From: Didymella arachidicola
Lineage: Eukaryota > Ascomycota > Dothideomycetes > Pleosporales > Didymellaceae
Assembly (NCBI GenBank): GCA_016630955.3
Contig: CM049990.2
Location: 1,798,001-1,862,000 of the forward strand
DNA length: 64,000 nt
Reading direction: 5' to 3'
Of the stretch, positions 22,850 through 33,436 are shown piece by piece. Every line of letters starts with the position of its first letter. The stretch's first letter is position 1. The notes under the pieces were generated by a model. It had not been told where the DNA came from, did no database searches, and saw only the letters and a list, made by a program, of their open reading frames with translations. The translations under genes were made by a program, and so were the position numbers.

Positions 22850-23504
22850 CTATCGAGCCTGCGAAGTTTCGTCATGTCCGTCGTTTTGCAACACTGCCTT
22901 GTCCGGCGGGTGTGTCGTTGCTGACGAAGCCTCCGTTTCCGCCCCTGTCGACACCCTTGAGTGATCGTTCGTGGCTTGTTCTGGCGCAACGATGGAAGGA
23001 ACGAAGTCCGTCGTGATGCTAGACTCCGCGATGATGTCTGAGGTCCCTCCACGATGTTGTGTAGTATGTGTTCTTTCGTGGCGCACTAAGTTGTCTCTAC
23101 GCTGGTATCCTCTGCTGCAAATCCTGCAGCTGAAGGTTCTTGTATCGTTTCGCAGTTGCGACCCACGCGCGTGTCTGTGGAGATCGGCCATCAGACCAAA
23201 CGTCCTATCGCACTCCGAGCATTTGTGCTTGAGTTTCCCACGCAGGTGTCTGTTGAGATCCAGTGCCCTATGGACCGCTCTGTGCCAGTGGATGCATTTG
23301 AACCTCCCGGTTTCAATCAGATTTACTAGTAAAGCCGGGCCTCCAAGGGAAGGAAATTCGACGGTATCGAGCTCGTGAGTGTCTCTGCACAGCCAGGCCT
23401 GTATGCGGCTGCGCCACTCGTAGATGCGCGGTGCTTGGAACTAAGTGGGGAGGATTTGTCAGTCCCTACTGCTACACCGCTAGGATTTGCAGATTCGCCT
23501 CCAT
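22850..23504 (-). CDS. Small C2H2 zinc-finger protein
   Basis: Exons 23478-23504 (nine codons, MEANLQILA) and 22850-23440 give 205 residues, joined across a 37-nt intron with a gactgac branch site. Three successive finger-like units occupy the middle: FKCIHWHRAVHRALDLNRH, HKCSECDRTFGLMADLHRH and FSCRICSRGYQRRDNLVRH followed by ERTH. The last two have complete Cys2His2 ligands. In the first, the second cysteine position is occupied by tryptophan. The tail is Ser/Thr-rich and disordered. It is probably a nuclear DNA-binding protein, targets unknown. The upstream start exon is an inference from frame and splice sites. Confidence 0.6.
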
Positions 23505-24083
23505 GTAACGCAATGGAATCGATTGTGGTGCTGCTCGACTCTGTAAGGGCATCTGCTTGCGGAGCTGTGTCGTAGGCGGGCCAAGGCCCATATTCCTAGT
23601 CCAGAGATGAAAGAATCTTTTCGGGTTGAAGGTTCCCATAGCTCACTGACTTCAATGAGCATGGCATGATCTTCAGTCGGTGCATATTGACAAATCTAAG
23701 CCATTCTGCGTCCTATTCAATGTACAGCCGCATTAGCTCGCTCCAATGGGTCGATCCCAAGATCGTCATCACGAAGCCTGTCCTCTTGCTCCCGCTCGAA
23801 GCCTCCTTGATTACAGGCATTCCAAGATTGACAAGGGACGGTCTGCCACAGACCATTGATGCGGAACGAACAATGCTGCACATGACAGACAAACTTTTTG
23901 GATTCAACGAGGTGGACTATCGTCATCAGAGCAGCTGTGGCGTTGGAGAAGGAGTGGTCTCTCAACGTAAGGGGAGCTGTAGATGAACGCCCGACTGCTC
24001 GTTCTGATGTATATAGATCCGGAAATCGATGAGATATACTTCTAATGATAAGAAGCGATGCTCACTCGAGGAGCTTTTGCGCG
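23505..24083. other. Intergenic region
   Basis: No recognisable gene. Short overlapping frames only. Confidence 0.35.
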
Positions 24084-25122
24084 TTAGCCATCATCTCCAG
24101 CCTTATATACCATCTCAATCTCAAACGCCTTCAGGTCGTTCCACGGGTCGCCTTCATCGCTGAAGAGACTCACCAGCTGAGACAGTCCCTCCCTTGCTAC
24201 TCCAGTGGTAGAGCCCTGGCTTGCACTCAGCACGCCTACTTCCAAATCCTCACTGACTGCGTACTTAATGACTGGCCATAACTTCTTCTGTGTCGCGCCT
24301 GGAGCCCGTTTATCCAGTCAAATTGCGCGCTTAGGTCCCTCCTTGAGCTCGAATATATATCCTTCTAACCAAATATCTTCCTTGTCGGCTCGGCAGTCTC
24401 AAGAAATGGTGACGTGGTTTGGCCCAGTCTCTGATCTAGTTTCGGACTCATGCAATAGCCCATACATCGCGGAGAAGGCGCTAATTGTGCCCTCGACGGT
24501 CGTCGGCTCAGCTTCAGGCCCAGTGTAGTGCAGCATAAGTCATTTGAGGGACAATGCAAATAGAAAATCTAGAGTATGTCCCATGTCCTCTCGAGTCTCA
24601 GGCAGCGGGCCTGGAAGGGTGACTTTAATCCCCTGTACTTTAGTCATATCAGGCCTAGAAGACAGCTCTCAAGGAAACGAAAGATTGTTGCCAGTTTCTG
24701 AGAGGTAGGATCCCTTCACCTCTTCAAGGATGCGGTAGAAGCGATGCTGACGCTCTTTCAAGCCACTCGCGCAAGCCTTGTGAGCAGGTTTGAGCCAGTG
24801 GAAACATGGATTTACCATGAATCTGATCAGCTCTACTCTCAAGCGGTGGTATCATCATGTACCTGTAGATCATATCGCGTATCTCGCGCGGTAGGACCCT
24901 AAAGGGATTGAAGCGAGCTGCGAGGTTGTTGCGAAGACGCTTCCTGTCTTCCGAATCAGCCCGTGATAGACCGATTGCGGCCAATACAAGCGAATGCTTA
25001 CGCTTGAAAATATGCTTCTCTTGTTCTTGATGATTGTCGTGGTCTGAACCGTCGGTACCCACCCATTGGTCTTCTTCATGATCATGGTCAGACCGAGGAA
25101 GTGCCATCGTCGTTTGGTTCAT
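24084..25122 (-). pseudogene. 2EXR/F-box-like gene broken by one frameshift and four in-frame TGA codons
   Basis: The intact N-terminal frame (24724-25122) has a charged His/Asp-rich start and the 2EXR-like motif FNPFRVLPREIRDMIYRYMM followed by LAQTCSQGLREW. Near 24755-24762 the coding sense shifts by one base and continues in a second frame (ERQHRFYRILEEVKGSYL) to a TAA at 24084-24086. That second frame is protein-like throughout but interrupted by TGA at 24669-24671, 24540-24542, 24399-24401 and 24318-24320. Its last block reads LSQLVSLFSDEGDPWNDLKA. The family is common and lineage-expanded in dothideomycetes; function is unknown. A short N-terminal product of 132 residues could still be made. 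Confidence 0.6.
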
Positions 25123-25375
25123 TCGTAGAGGAAGATTCTCTTGTGAGATTCAGTGGAAGGTTGGAGGGAGGTGGAATGGGATGATCCAGTTTCCCGTCGG
25201 GCTTGGAATTATATAAAATCGCGAGAGATCAGTGACCAAGCTCTCCTGCACGCCTCGGACAAGATTCGGTTTCACTGCTCTTCTGGGTTTTGACATGATT
25301 GCATACACTGTTCATCGACTTGGAGCTGACGAGTGCAGTGAAAATACCGCAGAGCCCGGACAGTCGGCTTAATCG

Positions 25376-26234
25376 TCAAAATGGTAATGTTATGCCATAT
25401 TGAGACGTTAGCTGTAAACCCACCCTCTGTTCGTTCATAGAGGATTTATACGAATCCAGAACCGCTGTCCAGCCACCTGATGCACACAACGGTTCAATTG
25501 CCTGCCAATTCTTCAAGTCACATCTCTAGTCCCAAGTGTTGTGGCTCATCATCTTCACCCTCTTGAGATCTTCTGCTCTTCGTGGGTGCGGTGTCCAAGT
25601 GATCCTTGAGGTTGGAAGAATCATGAACTTGGCATAGCCACGATACTGTTTGATCTCCCTCCAAGGGCCTTGTAGAGTCGCATTACAAAGAACCGTGGAA
25701 GCTTGCACCATCCATGCCTCAATGAGTGCTTTTTTTCCAGAGGAAGGACATGACGAACATAGGTTCAAAGGAATGGGGCGGAACTTGCCAGAATTTCTCC
25801 AGAGTAGAATGTCCAACCGTTGCAGTAGTCCTCGCAGCCTGTCAAGGGAGGCGAAGATGATCATCTTTTGTGTAAGCCTCCAGCTTGAGTCACCGTGGAC
25901 GTGTGGACTCCTAGTGCACGCGCAAGCGCTAAATAGTGTTGCATGCACCGACTACGTAGTGTTAACATACTTCCCTATTGATGGCAAATGAGAAAGACGC
26001 AGATTACGTACCGTAGTTGTGTTTGGAAACCTGCTTGGATAGGCAGTAGAGTCATTTGTAATACACCATGGTCTTGTTGGCGAACAGCAGGTCATAGATG
26101 AGGAGTCGGATCGCTACATAAAGAGGCAACTGGGAGTAAAGAATGCGAAGAAACCGCAGGTTGGTTGCTTTTGTAAGACTGCTGTTGAGGTTTGACAGGC
26201 AAGCTGTTGAGGTTTGACGTGTTTGTGCGCCCAC
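25376..26234 (-). pseudogene. Second 2EXR-like gene relic adjacent to the first
   Basis: A short upstream frame (26052-26234) carries a 2EXR-like motif, LPLYVAIRLLIYDLLFANKT. Downstream, 25526-25948 is an open frame with WREIKQYRGYAKFMILP. After its TAG (25526-25528) the same frame continues for 49 protein-like codons (DLKNWQAIEPLCASGGW) to a TGA at 25376-25378. How the first and second parts were joined is unclear; an intron starting near the gtacgt at about 26010 is possible. Orientation and family match the neighbouring relic, so the pair may be a decayed tandem duplication. Confidence 0.45.
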
Positions 26235-26408
26235 GGCCGATACAAACTAAAACTCTAATGGCGCACGCCCTCCACTCTTGTTCGACGATATATCATTTGA
26301 GTAAATTGAGGGGGGTATGTCGCTTGCCAACGCCTGAAAGAACCAATCAACGCCCGCGTACAAAGTCAAGAGTACCGAGTTCGGAGGCACGTCATCCGGA
26401 CCTTCAGC

Positions 26409-27845
26409 TCAATTTGACCAGAACCAGCCGCCTTTCTTCTGTACACTCTGATCATTCTGCGGTTGCACACCCTGTGTTGCCCCCCACGGGTCTCCGGTAT
26501 GGTGGGTTTCGTCGCCGCGCTGTATTTGTATCGTTTCGGAACTTTGCTCACTACCGTCTACGAACCGCTTCTTCGAGACAACCTTGGTGGTGACAGTGCC
26601 ATCAGGTGCAGTTGTGCGCTCGGTTGTCGTAAGTGTAGAGAGTACAGTCGACTTGCTTCCTCTAGGTGACGGTGAAGAAACGCCTTGTGGTGTAAGGAGT
26701 TGCTCATAGGCATGTAACTCAGTCTCTGCATTCGAGTCCACTCCTGATGTACTCTTCAAAAACGCCGAGTGTTGAGGCTTCGGTGTCGGTGGATCGTCGT
26801 GCTGATCCTCGTGGTCGTGGGCGTACTCGTAGCTAGGCTCATCGTTCGCGACGATCCGCGCAGGCCGTCGAGCGTCTAGCAATCGCCTATCGTTGCTTTC
26901 CTCGAACTGCTTGTGCTCCTTCAGATAGTCTTGCAAAGGCGACAGACCCATCTGATCGAGCCCAGAATTCTGCACATCTGACAACAATGGGTGTTCCTGG
27001 GTGGTTTGCATGAGATCTGCAAAAGCATTGCGCCACAGGCTACCCATGTGTTTTGTTCGCTCATCAGCTTCCAGAGCTGAGGGCGAATATGAACTCTCCG
27101 TCGCGTTTAGGCCTCCATGCCTCGACGCGTCTGCTGGTGGCGGCCACTGCCATGACCATGATCGCGACCAATTTCGAGTTTGTGCATCTTTATTGTGAGT
27201 TGTGTCGTCGTACCGGGCCCAGTGGCGGCGCAGCTCTTCGATCTCCTCACCAAACACCTTGCTCGCATCTTCCTCAAATTTAGTGAACATTCGTTCAATT
27301 TCGCCACCAGCTCTCTTCGCACGACTTTCTAGCCATCTGACAAATTCATTGTCATCAGCATCTTCCTCGCGAGCTGGTTCTGGCCAGTCCCAACTGTCTG
27401 ACCACTCTTGCCCTTTTTTATTGCCTACTTTCTCCACGAGTTGCCTTTGTCGGTGTGCATCACGCTTCGACTCGTCGACATCATTCAAAATTGCTCTTCT
27501 AAGTTGACCAGCCTGCTGCTCTACAGCCATGAGTTGTTCACCCTTTTGAACGACTGCTTGTACGTCACCAGCACGATACGCTTCAATGCCCTCATGACGA
27601 AGTCTATCGCTACGCGAGTCTAGAACTTGTAGCTCCTCACATTTCTTAAGATCTGCTTTGCCAAAGAGGCATTGTTCTCGAGCTTGGTGGGCATTATTGT
27701 AGCTGGCAATTTGGGCGGGAAGCGTGAAGACGGTGTTCAGTAGTGACGACACCTGCGAGTCGGCGTAGCGGCGGAACGCGATAAAAGGATTGTGTTCGGG
27801 ACGGCTCGAGTTTCGTGTGTGGTCGCTATTACTGTTATCTGCCAT
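26409..27845 (-). CDS. Conserved fungal protein of unknown function
   Basis: A single exon of 478 residues starts MADNSNSDHTRNSSRPEHNP. The N-terminal third has amphipathic helices (SQVSSLLNTVFTLPAQIASY) and the segment EQCLFGKADLKKCEELQVLD. A charged middle with WSDSWDWPEPAREED follows. Near the C-terminus the run TTTERTTAPDGTVTTKVVSK resembles repeats seen in MLF/HAX-like proteins, and the protein ends GGWFWSN. There is no signal peptide and no clear membrane helix. I do not recognise a named family; similar C-termini occur in conserved ascomycete proteins of unknown role. Confidence 0.75.
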   Translation of the reverse strand: MADNSNSDHTRNSSRPEHNPFIAFRRYADSQVSSLLNTVFTLPAQIASYNNAHQAREQCLFGKADLKKCEELQVLDSRSDRLRHEGIEAYRAGDVQAVVQKGEQLMAVEQQAGQLRRAILNDVDESKRDAHRQRQLVEKVGNKKGQEWSDSWDWPEPAREEDADDNEFVRWLESRAKRAGGEIERMFTKFEEDASKVFGEEIEELRRHWARYDDTTHNKDAQTRNWSRSWSWQWPPPADASRHGGLNATESSYSPSALEADERTKHMGSLWRNAFADLMQTTQEHPLLSDVQNSGLDQMGLSPLQDYLKEHKQFEESNDRRLLDARRPARIVANDEPSYEYAHDHEDQHDDPPTPKPQHSAFLKSTSGVDSNAETELHAYEQLLTPQGVSSPSPRGSKSTVLSTLTTTERTTAPDGTVTTKVVSKKRFVDGSEQSSETIQIQRGDETHHTGDPWGATQGVQPQNDQSVQKKGGWFWSN

Positions 27846-28342
27846 GATAGATCTGTTAGTGTCTGATGGTCTGCGGGGTTGACATCGTGGTTCATAACGG
27901 TGATGCCTAGAGCGAGGCGCCTCGCGCTAACCATATCGATAAGGAACGCGTTGGCCGCTCCGTTCACTCCTCAGCGCGCCATTATCAACCACTCCTGCAT
28001 GCCCTACTTTCTGGACGCGTATTACCGCTTTGATCCCATTGAGGTTCATGAACTGAAAAAGAGATATGCATCTTAGGTCGGCATCGCAATTCAACGTTGT
28101 GTCATGTCGCTAAGAATCGCTCTGCACAGTGCTGTTGTCCGAACCACCACTTCACAAAGCTCGAGGACAATCGCTGAACGGAAATCATTAGATACTTCGA
28201 GAGAAAGCCTCTTCTTTGTGTCTATGTCTGTCTTGGCATGCTGCGAATACATCGAGGGCACATATGCCTCTTTGGCTCGCGCATACTCATGAGCTGACAC
28301 TTCAGGATAACTAGACCACAACAACGCTGGTGACATATAAAC
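27846..28342. other. Divergent intergenic region
   Basis: This interval contains the promoters of the minus-strand conserved gene and the plus-strand SET gene. No further gene is supported. Confidence 0.4.
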
Positions 28343-29272
28343 ATGGTAACCCAAGAGGAAGAATTCCTTAAAATACGACACGAAGCCGAAGAGATTGGCT
28401 CGGAGCATACGAAAGAGAAGGTCGTCGAATATCACAAGCGTCTATATGCACTTAATCTCGAGGGCGAAGTCAATTTTTATGCACAGGACAGAGACGGAAT
28501 TCCGATCGCTAGAGCGCACACAAAATCTGGCGACAAAACATACTATTGCGCGATGCTGTTGCGCAACGGCCTCGACAAGGCTACGTGGAAAGGAGTGAAA
28601 AGACCGCAGAATTGGAAAGGATGTGCTTGGCCACCTGTCAGGCCCAATGATTTAGTGGGTTGTAGGAGCGTAGACGAACCCTGCGCTGAGTGTGAGGGGG
28701 ACATTTGGTACGATGGCACACGAACCGATGATGCGAATTACTCTAGCTGGATTCTTCGAAAGCGCGACTTTTGGTATGAAAATATCATGATTCGACTCCA
28801 TCCACGTGTCGGATTCGGGCTTTTTGCGAGACGGCTGATACCCAAAGGAACGTACCTTGGCGAATACACTGGCATGCTCACTCCTTACTTCGGTAAAGGG
28901 GACAGCGAGTCTGATTATTCCATGATCATGGAATGTGGCCCACTTAAATTTGGGGCAAACCGCGTGCAGTACACATGTCGAGTTGATGGTGCTAGGCAAG
29001 GATCTATCTTCCGTTTCTTAAACCATTCGTGCAATCCTAGTGCTAAGATGGTACAGATGCGCTGTGGGCTTCACCACCGTATCAACGTCGTAGTCACAAC
29101 ACGGGCGATTAGGCCCGACAAACCGATAACGATCTCCTATAGTGAGAACTGGTTTGATGACGAAAATCCTTGTCAATGTGGTTCGCAAATTTGTCAAACG
29201 AAACTGAAGAAAGAGAGGAAATCAAGATCAAAAGAGCCCCGTCACGAACATATCCAAAGCGACGGAACATGA
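28343..29272 (+). CDS. SET-domain protein with post-SET cysteine motif
   Basis: A single exon encodes 309 residues. The SET core begins at VGFGLFARRLIPKGTYLGEY and includes the catalytic-site motif FLNHSCNPSAKM, followed by ITISYSENWF. A cysteine-rich post-SET motif (PCQCGSQICQ) closes the fold, as in lysine methyltransferases acting on histones. The N-terminal 150 residues contain CAECEGDIWYDG and no recognisable pre-SET domain or chromodomain. It is probably a lysine methyltransferase, histone or non-histone target unknown. Orphan SET proteins of this layout are frequent in dothideomycetes. The basic C-terminal tail could act in nuclear import. Confidence 0.8.
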   Translation: MVTQEEEFLKIRHEAEEIGSEHTKEKVVEYHKRLYALNLEGEVNFYAQDRDGIPIARAHTKSGDKTYYCAMLLRNGLDKATWKGVKRPQNWKGCAWPPVRPNDLVGCRSVDEPCAECEGDIWYDGTRTDDANYSSWILRKRDFWYENIMIRLHPRVGFGLFARRLIPKGTYLGEYTGMLTPYFGKGDSESDYSMIMECGPLKFGANRVQYTCRVDGARQGSIFRFLNHSCNPSAKMVQMRCGLHHRINVVVTTRAIRPDKPITISYSENWFDDENPCQCGSQICQTKLKKERKSRSKEPRHEHIQSDGT

Positions 29273-29543
29273 TCGTGCGAGGAAGAAGGAGAGGGTACTG
29301 CTTGCGAAAGATCATCATCGGAAGGAAAATGGTAATTTTCATTAAATGACGACAGCGATGCTGGTGATGTAGATAGAAAGGGTTGATATTCGTCTCTCCT
29401 ATGTTTGGATATAACGCACTCATGATCTCATACTAATCGAATATCAACGCCGTGACTTTGATCGACAGTAGCCGCAGATTGCTGCATTCCTGTCAGTTTT
29501 GTTCCCACAGCGTGGTCCTTGATGCATACTCTCTGCTCTTTGC

Positions 29544-29744
29544 TCAGGCGGAGCTGCATGTGCAGCCCTTCCTCAGGGCAGGATCCGTTGAAGGCCACGG
29601 AACGCATATGCGGTTGCCACATTGCAGTCTGTTGACGCCACAATTATCATTCGCGCAGGGCCCAGCATAGCCTTGAGGCGTCGGATCAGGCAGAGCTACA
29701 GCAAGTCCTGCGACAAATGATGCGAGAATCATTGCAAAGCGCAT
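29544..29744 (-). CDS. Small secreted cysteine-rich protein
   Basis: From the ATG at 29744 the frame gives 66 residues with a clear signal peptide (MRFAMILASFVAGLAVALP) and a mature part of about 48 residues with six cysteines (ANDNCGVNRLQCGNRICVPW, then GCTCSSA). Size and cysteine content are typical of fungal small secreted proteins, some of which act as effectors. No family is recognised. An intron with an extended C-terminus is possible. Upstream in-frame sequence to 29882 is probably untranslated. Confidence 0.55.
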   Translation of the reverse strand: MRFAMILASFVAGLAVALPDPTPQGYAGPCANDNCGVNRLQCGNRICVPWPSTDPALRKGCTCSSA

Positions 29745-31594
29745 GTTGACTGGCGGAGGCGGATGGTGACAGTGAAGTACGGGGCTGTTATTGCGAGGGG
29801 AACGAGATCGCCGTGCTCGGAGTAATGGAATATGTAGCTGATAAAGGTTTAACTGACCCTCGAGACCAGTTCCGCTGATCACTTTATACCAGCCTCAAGC
29901 TGTGTGTGACGTCTGGTGTCCCACGGTCCGCAAATCCACAATAGCACTGCTGTGACCCTTACTCGACCAGTAATCCATCGTCGCTTAGGGACGACCACGA
30001 CAACACCAAGAACTCTAAGAGTTGTCGACCGGGTATGCCCATGGACCGTTGGTGCTTCGCCTCGGAGTGACACATTGAGAATGGCCGAGTGCTGGGCGTA
30101 CATGGGACGAAAACAAACTTGAGGCTGAATGGAAACCTTAGTAAGGCTTATCGTTCCACAAGGAGGCTGATCCTAGCTCGGAGCCTCAGACTGTCAGATA
30201 CATGTCAGAAACATCAGAACGGAGTGTGTTTCTTCTGTAATCAGAGCTCACAACGGAGGCGCTAAGTTTGGTGTTGTATTGTGCGCCGCCTTGGCTGCTT
30301 GGCTGCCCAGAGTAGCACGCGGCCTTGCGGCGATCGTCGTCGATCACATGGATGAACTGGACGATCCTAGATCCACTCGAGCTTGCTGGCGGTGAGAATC
30401 AGGGGATGGAGTCGGTCGAAATGCTTGGTTCAGAGCAAGACAGTAGCTGGTGCTGACCTTGCTGAGAGTATGCGTGGGAACACAGCTAGTACTAGTAGAA
30501 CAGGGAATATCAGTAAGGAAGAGCGAAGAAGTTCAACTGGCATTATGAGTGTGGCTTTGAGTAGTATAAGACAAATCGAAAAAAAGCATACAACGCGGCA
30601 GACACTTTGTAGTACGTACACGTCATGAGACTACGAATACTGCTCGCAGATCGCACATTACACAGGGCGGGCAGGCGCGGGTGCAATCAGGCCTAGAAAC
30701 GGCGGAGAGAAGCAACAGGCAGATTGGCGGGGTGCCTCGGTCGAAGAACAGTAGCACGATGGCAGACGTCGGGGCTGTTCTCGAGATACTTGTAGATGAC
30801 GTCACCAGCGTTAGCAAACGCGAGGAGACGCGTTTCGTTCAATTCGACTGCCGCTGCCCATCAATCACCTTGACATCCCGCACCCGCCGACAAACTATAA
30901 GCATATATTCATTGTATAATTTCCATTTTGTCATCAGATGCAGCTTGATTTGTACAGTCTCACGCGTCGCACATTGATGCTCCCAAGAACTCTCCCTAGA
31001 AACACGACGTTGCATGCGCAAGTGCTCATCTTGCTGCAATACCACAAACTTTGCACAAACGACCTGGTTTGAGACGATTGTTATGCCAACTAGCTTTTGC
31101 AGTTAGGCTGCATTGACTGGTGCACAGTGCCATGCTCGCCACTGTGACGCCTCTTGTATGTGCGCCCTGATCACTCTAAACGGGCTGTTGACTCGGCTCC
31201 AAGCTTGCAGTATAGCCGAGAGCTTTTGTATACATGTAGCATCGGTCTCCTTCTCATTGTGGCTTGTCGTGTTTCGTACGATGAGGTTCCCATCCGCACT
31301 TCACCACCAGCCCACATCAGGTGTGCCTTTAGCAACCACCCTTATCCGTTCTTACTCCATCTGGCATATCTGCAATCATTCTGCTGACCCTTTCGATTGT
31401 AAGTTCCGGGGTGTTGGCCAATGATATGCCATCGTTTCGTGATGATGCGACCGAGCCATTGAGGTGCTCAATTGGACGAGCGCACAATAACAAAGTCGAA
31501 TATACAAATGATAGCAAGGTGCTACAATTCTCACAGAAAACTAAAAGATATCTGCTTGATCAATAATTGACAACATCGCACCCAAGAAGTCACA
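29745..31594. other. Long intergenic region without a recognised gene
   Basis: About 1.8 kb with scattered short frames. One plus-strand frame at 30681-30977 is 98 codons long but has no recognisable motif and was not called. The end of the interval holds the promoter of the CobW-type gene. Confidence 0.35.
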
Positions 31595-33376
31595 ATGGCG
31601 CCCTCGAAGCGAAGAAAGACTGGTAGCTCCAAGCCGAACCCTCACGACAAGAGAGCGAAGTCCGGACCACTGCCTGTCACAGTTCTCTCAGGATTCTTGG
31701 TAAGTAACAATAGCCAGACTTCTAATCAGGTCTAACGACGAGCAGGGTAGTGGGAAGACAACACTCCTTCGTCACATCCTTCAGTCGCCGGATCATGGGT
31801 TGCGTATCGCGGTGATTGTCAATGATATGGCGGCAGTCAATGTCGATGCCAATCTCGTTACAAGGTCGACTGAGGCACGTGGGAAGAACACGGATGGAGA
31901 GGTCCGCGTCAAAGAGAAGGTGATTCAGATGCAGAATGGTTGTATCTGCTGTACACTCCGGTCAGATCTTCTCACTGAGCTAGCACGGCTGGCATGGAGC
32001 GATTCTGCCTTTGATCACGTCATCATCGAGAGTTCTGGTATCAGTGAGCCTCAGCAAGTGGCAGAGACTTTCACGACTGAACTTACCGAGGCCATGATCG
32101 ATGCTGAGGGTATGGAAACTGAGGAGAAAGAGGTTTTTGCCAAAATGTGAGTGTCTGATCGAGATGAACTCGCACTTGCCGTACTGACGATCTCCACAGA
32201 GCCAAGCTGGGCGGTCTCAAGTCGATCGCTAGCGTAGACACCATGGTCACAGTCGTCGACGCCTTCCGCTTCTTCTCCGAGTTCGACACGGCCGAATTCC
32301 TACAAGACCGCTTCGGTCGTGAAGAAGTTCCGAACGAAGATCAGCGCACGATCTCCGACCTCTTCGCTGACCAGATCGAATTTGCTAACGTGATCATCGT
32401 CAACAAGATCGATGCTGTCGACAAAGCAACATTGGGTAGAGTCAAAGCCTACGTCAAGACCTTGAACCCAACAGCAAAGATCATCGAGTCGAAGTTCTCT
32501 AAAGTCGATGTCAAAGAGATGCTCAATACTGGCGTCTTCAACTTCGCCGAGGCAGTCGCAAGTCCTGGCTGGCTAAGGAGTCTACACGACATGACCGTCA
32601 TGGATGTCCAAGGTAGGAAGCGCGTAGTACCTAAGCCTGAAACCCTCGAGTACGGGGTTGATAGCTTCGTCTACCGCGCCCGTCGCCCTTTCGACCCTCT
32701 CAAGCTCTACTGCCTCATTGAAGGCAAGTTTATTCTTCTCCAAGAAGAGCCCGAAGATGATGAGGACGAAGACGAGAGTGACGATGAAGACCACACAAGC
32801 GAGGCCGGCTCAGCTTCGGATGAGAACACCGCATCCGCTGGTTCTGATTCCGACAACATGACCGGCGACGGCGACGACAAGCCACCCATGTCCGACAAAG
32901 AGATTCTCGCAAACAAGAAAGCGTCACCATATTTTGCCGGTCTGCACCGCAGCAAGGGAATCTTCTGGCTCGCGACTCGGCCCTTTCAGATGGGTTCTTG
33001 GTCGACTGCTGGCGCTATGCTGACGCTTGGCTCCGAAATGGCATGGTTTTGCTGCGTGCCTGAAGAGGATTGGGGCGCAGATTCTGATACTGTTGCTGCG
33101 ATTCGGAAGGACTTCGAAGGTGAGTGGGGTGATCGGAGACAAGAGTTGGTATTCATTGGTGAGGGCTTGGACATCGAGGGCTTGACGAAGATGCTGGATG
33201 CGTGTCTGTTAAGCCGAGCAGAGATGAGGAAGTGGGAGAAAGTCATGTTTGATGGCAAGACTGATGCGGACGTCAAACAGGAGAAGCTGCAGGGGATGTG
33301 GGACGATGGCTACTGGGCGGAATGGGCATCGGTGGAAGAGGACGAACATGAGCATGAAAGCCATCATCACCACTGA
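31595..33376 (+). CDS. CobW/COG0523-family GTPase (zinc-metallochaperone-like)
   Basis: Exons 31595-31699, 31746-32146 and 32200-33376 give 560 residues. The G3E P-loop appears as LSGFLGSGKTTLLRH across the first splice. The metal-binding motif CICC sits in QNGCICCTLRSDLL. Further landmarks are ESSGISEPQQVAE, TVVDAFRF and the guanine-specificity motif NKID. The CobW C-terminal domain follows an acidic Asp/Glu/Ser linker. The extreme C-terminus is histidine-rich (HEHESHHHH), which suits a metal store or sensor. Related proteins deliver zinc to client enzymes; client and metal here are not known. The intron at 31700-31745 splits the P-loop codons exactly, supporting the model. Confidence 0.92.
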
Positions 33377-33436
33377 TGGTTGATGAAAATACATTGTGTC
33401 GTTGCTACCAACGTTTCCAGAGTCGACGGAAAAGTT

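Noticed and set aside
30681..30977. 98-codon plus-strand frame in the long intergenic region
   Set aside because: No signal peptide, domain or splice-supported extension.
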